Source of the DNA: Megalonaias nervosa
Lineage: Eukaryota > Mollusca > Bivalvia > Unionida > Unionidae
Direction of reading: 5' to 3'
NCBI GenBank assembly: GCA_016617855.1
Contig: JAECUM010001776.1
Coordinates: forward strand, 26,721-90,720
DNA length: 64,000 nucleotides
Shown: positions 1 to 9,925 of the stretch, piece after piece
Numbering within the stretch: the stretch's first letter is position 1
How the letters are laid out: the number at the start of each line of letters is the position of its first letter
Program-made: the position numbers and the translations under genes
The notes under the pieces: generated by a model
The model's database searches: none
Told to the model about the DNA's origin: nothing
What the model saw: the letters and a program-made list of their open reading frames with translations, nothing else

Positions 1-620
1 TTGGAAATACTTAACCAGGATTAGACTGTTCTGCATTGAGCGCAGTAAACGTGAACATAGAATACTTCGTGTACGTGCTTTCAGCGGATATGTAAAATGC
101 AAGCGTCGTTGAAGCAATAGGAGAGGTATTGTTATAAAGAGCTTCAGCAGAGCTGTCTGGTTTTATTCCATCTGACCTCCACGTCAGAATGCGCTGTGTT
201 CCAGAGCCGCGTGTACTTGAAATTTCCATATGGCCACTGCAGCAGATAATTGCACCTGAAGCCAGAAATTGGATGTAATTTCAGCCTTGGCAACTGGTTC
301 CCTGCAACGGACGCCACCAGGTGATTTGCAAAAACATAATAAAGCTGGCAGAATCTTGATGCTGATACAGAAACTCCACACCGGTATCCACTATTTCCAG
401 TGAGCGTTGGAATGTGCCCAGAGCTGTTTCTGACACGTCGCGTATCCACGTACATTTTCATGGCTATCTCGTTGTTTACCGTTGGTGGATGATCCGTCAC
501 TAAAATTTTTGCTCAAGTGGACACGGTAAGATTTCCCGTGAGAATTTCTCCCACGGCAGATAATTTTGTGCCACCAAACGAGTTCAGATAAGCTTCTGGA
601 CATGTTAAAATCAACCAAAC
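1..620 (-). pseudogene. Unidentified broken coding remnant, left edge of element A
   Basis: Three overlapping minus-strand open stretches in different frames (about 391-618, 144-500 and 11-229) look like one coding region broken by frameshifts. The final stretch is Ser/Thr/Ala-rich and ends at a stop just inside the window (residues such as YISAESTYTKYSMFTFTALN). I do not recognise a family. Its position next to a penton/MCP block makes a virion surface or fibre-type protein possible, but no motif proves that. The window edge may cut the gene. Confidence 0.3.
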
Positions 621-636
621 GATATCAGCAGATATA

Positions 637-1560
637 GCTGGACGAGCTAGTGCCTGCGCTAGAAAAAGATGAGACAGAGCTGATAAGAAGGGCCGAAGCA
701 GAACAAAAAGGAAAACCTAGAAAGGCTGAGCTGCAAAAAGAAACTGGAGGAGAAAGAAACAGCAGTGAGTCTGAAGAAGATGCAAAAAGAAAAGAAAAAT
801 GCGGAAGCCATCATGGATGCACTGAAAAATAATATAAAAGGTTTCAGCATGAAGAAGAAAAAATACTTCAGCATGAGAGGGATAAGGAAGGACAAGAAAA
901 AAAAAATTAAACGAGATAAGACTGACGAAACTTATGTTGATTTGAGTATGGAAATTCGTTATGAGCCACCTGTTGCATTAAGCAAACAATGGTTAGAGGA
1001 GTTTGTGACAAAAACAGTTCCAGAAATACACGAGTTTCTAAAGCTAAAATCATCTGCCGAGGATAATTATTTCAGGGTGGTGGCGGCACGTGGTATGTTA
1101 AGTATGACCAACAATAAATATGATTCGTCGATTCAGCATATTAAAGACGAGGGCCAAAAAAAAAAAAAGAGCAAGTTGCTTGACACATTAAAAACGTACA
1201 ATGCTAAACTGAGAGAGGTAGAAAAAGCAAGAGAAAACGTCTATCCATCAGGTGTTAGGACCTTATTTCCAATGAAGCAGTTCCTTTAGAGGTTGCAGAT
1301 GCAACACCTTCTTCAACTATGCACAAGGAGTTGCCAAGACCACCTTTCACTGCTGCTGAACTTAAAAATCCATTTACTCGTGAACCTCCAGGTTTCTTTA
1401 CCGGAAATCATAATTGGTCATTAGATCAGGTGAAAAGCAACTTGAGGAAGAAAAAATAGCGTGTAGATGAAGAGAAGTTGCCTGAGGTGGAGGAGAATGT
1501 TAGGAGATTAGCTGAGATGGCGGACAGAGAAGAACTTTAAAAAATAGCTTGTAAAAACAT
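637..1560 (+). pseudogene. Basic coiled-coil protein remnant (element A)
   Basis: A Lys/Glu-rich coding stretch continues across at least one frameshift near 760-790: first an acidic/basic helix-forming segment (650-832), then an open frame at 765-1289 with KKMQKEKKNAEAIMDAL and a more globular part around YEPPVALSKQWLEEF. Past the stop at 1287-1289 another frame continues with Pro-rich sequence to about 1460. The composition indicates a coiled coil followed by a conserved-looking domain. It lies directly before the penton remnant on the same strand. Function unknown; a virion-associated protein is the likeliest reading by context. Homopolymer A runs (897-906, 1151-1169) are probable sites of frame loss. 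Confidence 0.4.
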
Positions 1561-1589
1561 GCGAAGAGGAGAAGCAGACTGGTACTGGC

Positions 1590-2330
1590 ATTGGCAGTTT
1601 TGCCATCGGTTACAACCTATTATATGATTCACGTTTGGTCACTTCGACAGTTCGGTATAATACTCCACTGGAATTAGACCAACAGGCGTCGTACGAGATC
1701 GCACTGATTTCCGCGGAAATATGAAATAGCTTTTTCAAAGTTACCGCGAGCAACAATCAGTTTTCGTATTTTGCGTCAGCTCAGCACAAACAATCACGAT
1801 TTCCCCAGATGATAACTATAACACCGACTTCGGCACATAAATTTTCAGACTTGGTACAGCTAGCTGACAGACGTGAGCAAACATTAATATTGAAACCATT
1901 ATTCCACGCTGAGAACCGGAATAACGTTATCAGGCTGTTATCGTATTGGATTTGATATTCCAAATTCTATTGGTGCTATCCTTGGTTTTAGTTCAGGTGT
2001 TGTTTTAAGAGTCAGTGGAGTACACGAAGGAGATTTACCCATCAATATCACCGACTTGAACAGTTTAGTCATCAACTGATCGATTGCATAGGGATCTCTT
2101 TCGTTGGTCGGTTCTTTCTCCAACATGATTTATTCTACAGCGATTAAAGTGCTTCTTGAATTGCTTATGCAGATTCGTCAATTCATTTATTATCCCATCA
2201 AGAACACTTACGAGATATCGGAAATAAACATGTGGGTCACTTATCAGTCTGGAAATGCTGTAGATTATACCAACGAATCACCTATTACCTGCATGTAAGA
2301 CGCAGAGCGTCTTCAGCGGCAGAAAATCTT
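1590..2330 (+). pseudogene. Penton-like minor capsid protein remnant (element A)
   Basis: Short in-frame blocks match the pattern of Polinton/adintovirus penton (single jelly-roll) proteins: YNTPLELDQQASYEIALIS near 1660-1715, IPNSIGAILGFSSGVVLRVS near 1960-2015, PINITDLNSLVIN at 2039-2079 and VTYQSGNAVDYTNESPITC near 2240-2293. The family normally ends with a 'TDQSGN..DF.GE' strand, which is visible here. The protein would form the five-fold vertex of the capsid. The copy has several stops and frameshifts and cannot encode a full protein. It precedes a small basic protein and the MCP remnant on the same strand. Family assignment is from motif recognition, not a search. Confidence 0.6.
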
Positions 2331-2365
2331 CACCGATAAAGCAGTAGCTGTTAAAAGTGTAAAAG

Positions 2366-2557
2366 ATGAGACGATTACGCATGCAAAGACGTAAAATCGT
2401 GGGTGGATTTTTATCCACGTTATTTTCTTTTTTTCGAGCAGCGCTTCCCGGCATTTCAGCGAAAGCAGCTCCTATTGCTCTCAAAGAGGCCGAAGATGGA
2501 GCTACCGGAAAAGCATCTGCAGCTAGAACTGCAGTAAGTAATAAATTCGCTAGTTAA
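2366..2557 (+). CDS. Small basic virion protein, pX/pVI-like (element A)
   Basis: A 63-codon frame encodes an Arg/Lys-rich start (MRRLRMQRRKIVGGFLSTL), a hydrophobic helix and an Ala-rich tail. Small basic proteins with a 'GGFL..LF' amphipathic helix are typical of the adenovirus pX/pVI-like core or membrane-active proteins in Polinton-type elements. It sits between penton and MCP remnants, as expected for a virion block. The open frame is short enough to survive by chance, so integrity is not evidence of function. It could also be the C-terminal part of a longer broken gene. Confidence 0.45.
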   Translation: MRRLRMQRRKIVGGFLSTLFSFFRAALPGISAKAAPIALKEAEDGATGKASAARTAVSNKFAS

Positions 2558-2560
2558 ATC

Positions 2561-2779
2561 ATGTCACAGACTAATATGTTGTCCACAACCACGGTTCCAT
2601 TGCCAGTAACGCACTTGCTGGATCTTTCTTCGCTGGCAAGAAATGCTCTTACAAAAACTGCAACAGTTCTCAGTGGAAGATCAGAAAAGATTTTACAGGA
2701 TCTTGAGAGAAAAGTAAACACACCAGCACCATTTATTGGTTCTATTATATTTGGCTATGAATTAAAAATATTGTGGTGA
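2561..2779 (+). CDS. Unidentified small ORF between basic protein and MCP (element A)
   Basis: A 72-codon open frame (starts MSQTNMLSTTTVPLPVTHLL) follows the basic ORF with 3 bp spacing. No family recognised. It contains a Leu/Ala-rich helical stretch and no membrane segment of convincing length. Its last residues run into sequence that belongs to neither neighbour, so the true 3' end may be lost. The close spacing is the only support for its being a gene. Confidence 0.3.
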   Translation: MSQTNMLSTTTVPLPVTHLLDLSSLARNALTKTATVLSGRSEKILQDLERKVNTPAPFIGSIIFGYELKILW

Positions 2780-2839
2780 AAATTAGCTGACATGGTGTCA
2801 TTTTCATAGCTGTGTGATTTTATCATGGTGTTATTTTTA

Positions 2840-3842
2840 TAACACTCCCACAGTATGCAAAAACCACGTATCCGAGATTTACTCCTTATTACCTTCGGCT
2901 GAATGATGACACTCCCGTCGAAGATTCCACTTCGGAACACGAGTATGTCGATTATCAGGATATCAAAATGACAAATCTCAATGCGGGTACGTACCGAAAA
3001 ATAGAAACACGTGACAAAGATCCGTATTTGAATTCCCGTGAGGCTGATCTGGAAATACTAGGAAAGTAAGGACAAGCGCAAATCCTCCAGGAATTTATCT
3101 CGCCAACACCTAGATTGCTCTTCAGAACAATGGGTGGTCGTTAGTTAAGTCAGCTTAACAATCAGACCGTGGAGAAATCAGCGTCTATTTACCACAAGCT
3201 AGCACGATGCTGAATCTGCTCATGTCGTGGTTCAGAGACAACGCTGCTGGTGACGCTATGAGTTCTGAATTCGATACGGCGGCAAATGTTCCTAATGCTA
3301 CTGAACTTACCGGAGAGCATTTCAGAACCCATTTCGTTTTTGCACGCAACGATGTACATAATGTGGGGTTTTCTGCTCGACGTGCTCTCAAGGATTCCAG
3401 TCGTGAAATTTGCATGATGCTTCCTTTGAGCAGCATTTTGGTTTATGTCGTGATATTCGTACCGGGTTAAAAAGGGTTAAGCATAATCTCGTTCTGGAAA
3501 GAGATTCACCAGCACAATACATGTATAGATCAGGAGCTTCTACTGCTCACATGCTCGAATTAGAATCCACGTTGACCAGATTTCCAAGATATTTACTTTG
3601 AACAACACAGGATTTACATGCAAAAATTTGCACGGGCCCATTTGACCACGTCGTGGAGAGTATCTAACAATCCAGGCAGCGACTTTCCCAGGCACATGTT
3701 TGTGGCGTTTCAGTTAGCGAGCAGCAGAGAGGGTGAACAGACCACTTTGCCCGAGACCTTATTTATGAAAAATAAAGCTTCGTACGAAAATGAAATCTCA
3801 ACGTCAATAACGTTAACCAGCACTTCTAACTTTGCCTCGTAG
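2840..3842 (+). pseudogene. Major capsid protein remnant (element A)
   Basis: Several collinear blocks in shifting frames correspond to a double-jelly-roll MCP of the same lineage as the intact copy at 16,829-18,232: a KDPYLNSREADLEILGK stretch near 3018-3069, SEFDTAANVPNATELTGEHF near 3263-3320, FSARRALKDSSREI near 3369-3410, FGLCRDI near 3433-3453 (cf. FGFCRNV in element B) and WRVSNNPGSDFPRHMFVAFQ near 3655-3714 (cf. WQIASQQGISAPRHIFIALQ). At least four frame changes or stops separate these blocks. The gene is in the opposite orientation to the element B MCP. Bases 3843-3970 that follow hold no recognisable gene. Confidence 0.65.
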
Positions 3843-3990
3843 GAAACCCTGTTGGGTTAGCTTGCTATGTTACTGCGATGATGATTTTGTATCACTTTTG
3901 TTGGTCGCACCCTCTCTGCTGCTGTGGTTTATCCAAATATTGTATCAAGTTCGTTACGATATCTCGACCTCGGATCATGTAAATTTATTG

Positions 3991-4606
3991 TTATAAAACC
4001 AAACGGGGTAGCTTGTGCTTTTGAAAAAAGTGTTTGAACTTAATCATGTCCATGTCCCCTGAACACCAAGTATAATAAATATTTTGCAGCGTATGATTAT
4101 CAACTCCGTCAAACACAACTAAAATATTACAGTTATCTCTGATCACTTTTGGAATTTGTGTATAACGCTGTGTAACATAAATCACGTCTGTATTTTTATG
4201 TCTACCTCGAGAAAATATCCGGGCAGGATTTGATTGTTTGTCCAGCATGACATCATCGTATACTACTAAATTATTAATACTTCCATCAAGGTCATCTACA
4301 GATGGCGCTTCATCAATATCAGTGATAAAATCAATAATGTCACTGTCTTCATTTAACGATTTTGCATTTTCATTAAAATCTTTAAGTACTTCATAGCATT
4401 TCTGATCATCTACAGATGGTGTTACTAAATATAATTTATCCCACTTCAGCCATCTCATTATCAGATTAAGCAATAATTGCGTCTTCCCACAGCGTCTTCC
4501 CACTTCCGGATGGACCTATTATTATCATTCTGATAGAATTCGGTAGCGCTGGGTGATGCTTAACTGGCTCTTGTTTTCGTGTCGCAAAAAAGTCTATTAT
4601 ATCCAT
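3991..4606 (-). pseudogene. Viral genome-packaging ATPase (FtsK/HerA type)
   Basis: The ATG at 4606-4604 opens a frame that reaches the Walker A motif GPSGSGKT (about 4516-4493) and then hits a stop at 4466. The rest of the protein continues in another frame to 3991. Walker-B-like NNLVVYDDVML lies near 4275-4240 and a VIYVTQRYTQIP stretch near 4190-4155, as in A32/FtsK-HerA packaging ATPases, which pump DNA into the procapsid. The frame change is explained by a 13-bp tandem duplication (4479-4490 and 4492-4503) directly at Walker A. Predicted intact length about 200 residues, normal for the family. It is the leftmost gene of element B. Confidence 0.8.
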
Positions 4607-4759
4607 ATAATAAATAATATGAATTTATATTGTGTTCGATGCAGGGCAGCCACGTCCACCACTGGATTAACAACAATAACAACAAAAATAAAAAGCGTGC
4701 ACTGACAGGTAAGTGTGATAAGTGTGGCACAAAAAAAATATAAATTTATTTCAAGTACA

Positions 4760-5114
4760 GCGACGGGAGGTGATATCACCGCTTCGTTGGGAAAATTACC
4801 AGGATTACCATGGGCGAAATATCCCGGGGAAAAACACATACGGGTTATAATTAATGTGGACCAAAACTCGTTTAGATATTCGTCTTGACAATCAAGATCA
4901 ACCTCGACCTGGTGAATATCCCGTAAATGGAATCGATCAAGCATGTTACGTTCACGATATTGCTTATCGAGATAAAGATTTACAACAACATCTTGCTGAT
5001 GTAAATTTGATTCATGCCATAAACGCTGTAAAAAATAAATCACTTCGAGAAAAATTAGCTGCCTTCTTAGTAAAAACTGGTATGAAAGGTAAAATAATGT
5101 TAGGGGCTGGGTAA
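4760..5114 (+). pseudogene. Parvovirus-VP1-like phospholipase A2 domain protein
   Basis: The frame at 4854-5114 carries the PLA2 catalytic core YPVNGIDQACYVHDIAYRD (HD dyad at about 4950-4955), matching the parvovirus/adintovirus virion PLA2 family. A Ca-loop-like Cys-Gly-Pro is at 4855-4863 but in a different frame, and a further upstream frame (about 4761-4835) reads LPGLPWAKYPGEKHI, the segment that normally precedes this loop. So the gene is broken by about two frameshifts near 4835-4870. In such viruses the enzyme hydrolyses membrane phospholipids during endosomal escape of the capsid. It ends 20 bp before the integrase start. Confidence 0.75.
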
Positions 5115-5117
5115 TTA

Positions 5118-5134
5118 ATTATATAACTATTATA
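5118..5134 (+). promoter_or_regulatory. TA-rich box abutting the integrase start codon
   Basis: The bases immediately before ATG 5135 read TATATAACTATTATA. Comparable A/T boxes containing TATAAT or TATTATA touch the start codons of the ATPase (4606), HNH gene (9926), 12,216 ORF, penton (14,306), membrane protein (14,817), fibre (15,784) and pVI-like gene (18,718), suggesting a common short promoter type in element B. High local AT content weakens the inference. Confidence 0.35.
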
Positions 5135-6120
5135 ATGGAGTCCATTTATTATTCCCCAAGAGGATATTGGAAGGGCAAAGCAGCGATTACTAAACTTGCT
5201 GAAGCTGCAAAAGTCTCACGTGCTGTTGCTGCAGCGTCGTTAGCACGACAGGCAATATGGCAAATCTATCTACGTCCACCTAAAAGAATTCAGTACGCGT
5301 ATTTTGATGTCAGCGTCCCCAATGAAGTTCATCAAGCAGATATTTTATTTTTACCGCACGATACTATTAAAACACTTGGACGTCAATCACGCACATACAA
5401 ATACGCGTTAACTGTCGTTGATGTTGCAAGTAGATATAAAGAAGCGGAACCACTATCAACAAAGACAGGAACGGAAGTTGCTTCTGCGTTTGAACGAATT
5501 TATCAACGAGGACTATTATGATGGCCACAGTTGCTACAAGTTGATCCTGGCAAAAAATTATCGGTGCAGTATCATCTCTGATGAAAAAACATAACGTTAA
5601 AATCAGACGAGGACACATTGCAATTCATCGTGATCAGGCAATAGTTGAACGATTTAATCGAACACTCGCTGAGCGGTTATTTAGATACCAGTATGCGAAG
5701 GAAATAATTCATACAGATACAAGATCTCGTGAATGGGTTGCAAGATTACCAAATGTGATATCTGTGTTAAATAATGAAATTACTCGTGCAACTTCTATGA
5801 AACCTACCGTTGCAATTACAAAAAAACATGTACCCCGTAGCGATGGTTACGGACAACGACGTGACTTTTCAAAACAACCAGTGTTAGGTAGTGTTACTGT
5901 CAGGTATTTATATGAACCTGGTGAACTTGAAGGGGGTAAAAAAAGAGCAATTGATCATATCTGGAGTGTGACCACACATACAATTTCTAGCGTGGTTAGA
6001 TCCACTAGTAGACCTGCCATCTACAGACTAGATTCAACTGCTCCTCAACGTGGATTTGTACGTTAACAATTACAAGTAATTCCTGAGGACAAACAATTAC
6101 CACCGCGTTCACTTTTGTAA
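5135..6120 (+). pseudogene. Polinton-type rve integrase
   Basis: Retrovirus-like (DDE) integrase that would insert the linear element into chromosomes. The frame from ATG 5135 includes first catalytic Asp in VHQADILFLP (about 5326-5355) and YKYALTVVDVASRYKEAEPL. A TGA at 5519-5521 interrupts it; the second Asp is in LLQVDPG just after (about 5527-5550); a frameshift follows near an A run at 5551-5556. The frame 5581-6066 holds the catalytic Glu in AIVERFNRTLAERLF. After a TAA at 6064-6066 the typical C-terminal tail continues in frame to 6120, overlapping the convergent polymerase gene by 12 bp. About 325 residues when unbroken. No chromodomain seen. Confidence 0.85.
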
Positions 6121-8982
6121 ATTGGAACCCCTGCGTCGATTGCATTCAAGACATGTCAATGTGACATTATCACGTGTATGACCAAGATCACTATTAATTC
6201 TGTCTACGGTGAACTGTCTTGGATTATTACTCGAATATTTCCATAGCCTATTACAGTTACAACTTGCACAACGATTATTCTGTCGTTGTTTTAGCGTCAT
6301 AATAAATTCAACATCGATATCAAAATCATGATTATTTTTTTTTTGGTCACATTGCTTATAACCAAATAGTTTCTTTCTTATTACGCCAATAACACCTTCA
6401 GTGTCACTAACAGTTTGATTATTATTTTCTGTGGAGTCTATGACAACTCTATGCAGTTGAGATATTCTCCTGACTCTAGATACTGCGAGATAAACCAAAT
6501 TTGACCACTCGATTCTATCATCGACAATCCAGATATTTGTATCAGTAATAGTTAGTCCTTGTGACGAATGAATCGTTATGGCATATCCCAATTTCCACGG
6601 TGAGTTATTCATATTCAACGCGCTTTCAACAACATCAATATCAACCAAAACAATATCATTCAATACAAGATTTTGTTTTTCATTTGTTCCTGGAATTTCA
6701 ACTTCAATATTTTGTCGTCGAGTATCCGCTGGGCGATAACATAATGGTACAGGTAACATTGGAAATCTTTCCTTGTGTAACAGAAATAATTTCTCTTGCA
6801 ATTCATCACGAACTATTTTTCTACTCGCAACTATCAAATCATTTGGTGTCCATAAATTCCAAAAATCATTTACAGGAGTTTCCGGAATTATTTCACGCAT
6901 TATCTCACATTGTATTTTATCTGGCTGTAGTCTGATTAATCTTTTAAATTCTTTCAGAGGTTCATCAATAGCTCTATGATCATCATTTATTTCTTCATAA
7001 TAATCAACAAACGTTTTTAGCCACTCATGTGGAGACTGACTGACGAAAGGTGGTGGTTGACCATGATCGCCGCACATAATCACAGCAGTATTTTTTATCA
7101 GTAACCAATCAAGAAAAATGTTTAATGTTTCTAGCGATACTGTACAAATCTCATCCCAGATGATGATTTTGGGAATATATTTTTCACCCATTCGCTCAGG
7201 TGTCCACGTATCTCCACACCATCTGAAGAAACTATGATAAGTTTGAGATTTTACTCCTCGTTGTTTTATTTCTCTTGCTAGTCTGTGTGTAGGTGTCAAC
7301 ACAATCATGTCCGACGACAAAGTCGTCAATGAGGAACTCGGCCGATATAATTCAATCGCACGTGTTGTTTTACCAGATCCTCCAGGTCCATTGAGATAAA
7401 TGGTGTTATGTCTAGACACGGGATCAAATACACATGGTGATGTTGATACTGATATTTGATTGTCATTACCGTAATATGTCTCCGTGATATCAACGTCTGC
7501 TGATTCAGAATAGTCAAGTATACTTTCTTGTTTTATTCTCCATGATCCCCATTCGCCGCTACCGAGTAACGGTTTTACCAAATCCACATACTCGCTGTTT
7601 ATATAAAATGAATCCGTAGCAACTCTGACAGCGTAACAAGGAAATCTATTTATCATCGATAATAAATTTATAGAAACGTAAGCGAGCATAGAAGATCTTA
7701 AATGAGTAAATTGTGGTGGCTCACCATCGATATAACTCACTATTGTACCTAGTTTGGTTCCGTCTGACAAATAGGCATTGCTTCTGCTTATAAATGTTCC
7801 TTTGTTTGTTGTATCAGTAATTATAAAATCTAACTCAGCATCATCCATGATTAATCTTGTACAATGTCGTTTATGATCATATGATCCTCTTTGAGTAAAC
7901 TTGCCGATTATTTTCCTACTGAGATCTTTTGCAACTTTATTTTCATAATCAATTTTATCCCAATCTTCGCCTGACTCTGTCAGGGGTGAATGTTTCTTTT
8001 GTTGTGGTAACCAAACTTGTTTCTGCGAATGATATGATATAATAGCTTCACTTACTCTCAAAGACACTAAGATTCCCGCATCAAGCATGTATCGTAATAG
8101 CACCGTTGGAACCCAATATTTTTCTGAGAAATGTCTCCCAAACCACACATACGGAGCTTAAATGATTTTTCACAAGCAAATCCAGTTAAATAAAAATCAG
8201 GTAATGGTCCATTTATCGCAACTCTTGTCATTTCGTGTGTGGGATGACCAAATCTTTTAAAGTATTCAGAACATTCTCCGTATCCAAGAAAACTTCCAGG
8301 ATAACACGCTACCATATCAACCGATATAACTTTACGATGATCGTATCGGGTATTCCATAATCCGCCATGTCCATATTCGACACAACTTTTCTGAACATCT
8401 TCAAGGAAATCTAATCGTGTTGGTTTCCATGAATTTTTATCTTGAGCAAAGTGAGCCGCAACTGATGAAACTGTAAAACAATTATTTAGTAATTGTTCAA
8501 CTTCAGCATCATCAGAATTATATTTCAATGCAAGATTCTTCATTTCTTCATGGAGAGATTCTCTACGGCAAATATCTCCGTTAGGTTTTACAAACTGATC
8601 GTAATATGCGGATTCTGAACTCTGAAATAACCAAACAGATACAGGATCACTCTTACTGATATCGCTGATAGCATCGGATATATAATCGTCATAAAATCTG
8701 ACTATTCTATCTCGTGGAAATATTGTTACAGCATCAGTCAATGCATGCGCGTTGTGATCAATGATTGTTATTGGAGTTCCTCTTGATGGGTATTTTGACT
8801 TATATATAATCTCTCCGGTTAGTGTTTTTACTGTTATTGGAAATTTTATTTTTTTTTTCTAGCTGAGCAACGTCGCTGATAGATGCTCCGGTATCTCTAA
8901 CTGTTTCTGCCCACGTATTTATTTTTTTACGTCTTAGATCAGTTAAACCGTTTCCGCTTATTGCTTTTGAGAAATGTTCCAT
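6109..8982 (-). pseudogene. Family-B DNA polymerase fused to SF1 helicase and HNH domain
   Basis: One long minus-strand gene, broken near 8860 (T run, 8852-8861) and near 8150. N-terminal polymerase part: VEYGHGGLWN, then motif A VISVDMVACYPGSFLGYG (8322-8270), FGRHFSEKYWVP, and a motif C-like RVATDSFYI where the first Asp of DTDS is Ala. The frame 6109-8148 continues without a break into a helicase: Walker A LNGPGGSGKTTRA (7398-7360), Walker B IIIWDEICTV, motif III MCGDHGQPPP, later ITIHSSQGLTI and YLAVSRVRR, as in RecD/Pif1-like SF1B enzymes. The last about 65 residues form an HNH (CASC, TVDRINSDLGHTRDNVTLTC, CNRRRG). It would supply replication functions. It is unlike the classical Polinton PolB of element C. 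Confidence 0.85.
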
Positions 8983-8985
8983 AAC

Positions 8986-9547
8986 TCACTCAGCTACACA
9001 GCTTAGTCTCCTTGACAATTTCATCGGGTTGAAATTATCAACGCTAGGTTTATTATTTAGCGGATATATTGCATATATAACTGCCGTTTCAGAATACGCT
9101 CGTTCATAATACGGTTTATCAATACCGGTTATCACACCTGGTTTTGATTGTTTATTTAATGTAACAGTATTATTTCCAGTATGAAGTCGTACAGGTTCAC
9201 GTTTATCACGAATAATCCAAGTGTCATCATCTGTCTGCACAATACATTTTACTAGAATAATATATCTCTGATTGTCGAGATAGTTAATAATATTTTTACT
9301 TCGTTTGTCGCTCATTCTAGCGTCAACAACACCGCTGGTGTCGTTCATAATCTTGAATGTCGACCAAGTATGAGCCGCACCATCGTTGCGAAATTCTTTT
9401 TTACCTTCACGGATACGATCGGTTATATCGCTATTTATCAAAGCCAGATCTTGCATCGGAAAAATTAAATTCAGATTTTGGTAATGTGTCAAGATCAAAT
9501 CTTGCGGTGGAAGGTTCAATTGTGGATAATCTCTCAAATTCCTCCAT
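8986..9547 (-). pseudogene. Conserved-context unknown protein upstream of the polymerase
   Basis: ATG 9547-9545 opens a short frame (starts MEEFERLSTIEPSTARFDLD) ending at a TAG near 9440. The main frame, starting with MQDLALINSDITDRIREGKK near 9455, runs to 8986 and contains RYIILVKCIVQTDDDTWIIRDKR and an Arg/Lys-rich C-terminus. One frameshift near 9450 joins them, giving about 185 residues. The stop lies 4 bp before the polymerase ATG (8982) on the same strand, so the two were probably expressed together. I do not recognise the family; no membrane segment or catalytic motif is visible. A (TA)n run at 9578-9608 lies upstream. Confidence 0.5.
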
Positions 9548-9577
9548 ACTATATTTAAGACAAATATATGTTTAATT

Positions 9578-9608
<31 letters not shown>

Positions 9609-9627
9609 ATGATTTAAACAAACAACC

Positions 9628-9860
9628 GATGCAGATGGCTTATGATTGGTTATTCAACTCCTTGCAATAAATCATGCGTGAATGAATTTTGTGGCCAACA
9701 TATGCAAAGTTTCCGAAGAGGTAGTCTAGGACCGAAACCGTGTTTACGATGCGGCGTTGGAGTCAGAGGAGAAACCCAGTTGTGAGTAAAGTGTGGTGGT
9801 AAAAGATACAGAGAGTTGAAACAATATTATGACAAGAAGTTGTCGGTGAATCTCCATTAA
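9628..9860 (+). pseudogene. Small zinc-ribbon protein (element B)
   Basis: A plus-strand frame contains closely spaced cysteines and a histidine: TPCNKSCVNEFCGQHMQSF, then PCLRCGVGVRGETQL, a TGA at about 9781-9783, and in the same frame KCGGKRYRELKQYYDKK. The two CxxC pairs flank the stop, so the stop falls inside the second zinc-binding module, probably replacing a Cys codon. I recall small proteins of this pattern in Polinton-like elements, but cannot name a function; nucleic-acid binding is a reasonable inference. About 75 residues. It lies 65 bp before the HNH gene. Confidence 0.5.
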
Positions 9861-9925
9861 AAACCGCTGAAGATTATCTGGCCAGATTTCAAAATAATCA
9901 TTTAGACAAATAATATTATATATAA

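Noticed and set aside
8986..9621. Full 211-codon ORF as one protein with an N-terminal membrane helix
   Set aside because: The N-terminal YIYIYIYI part comes from a (TA)n run; the natural start is the ATG at 9547 in another frame with a frameshift near 9450.
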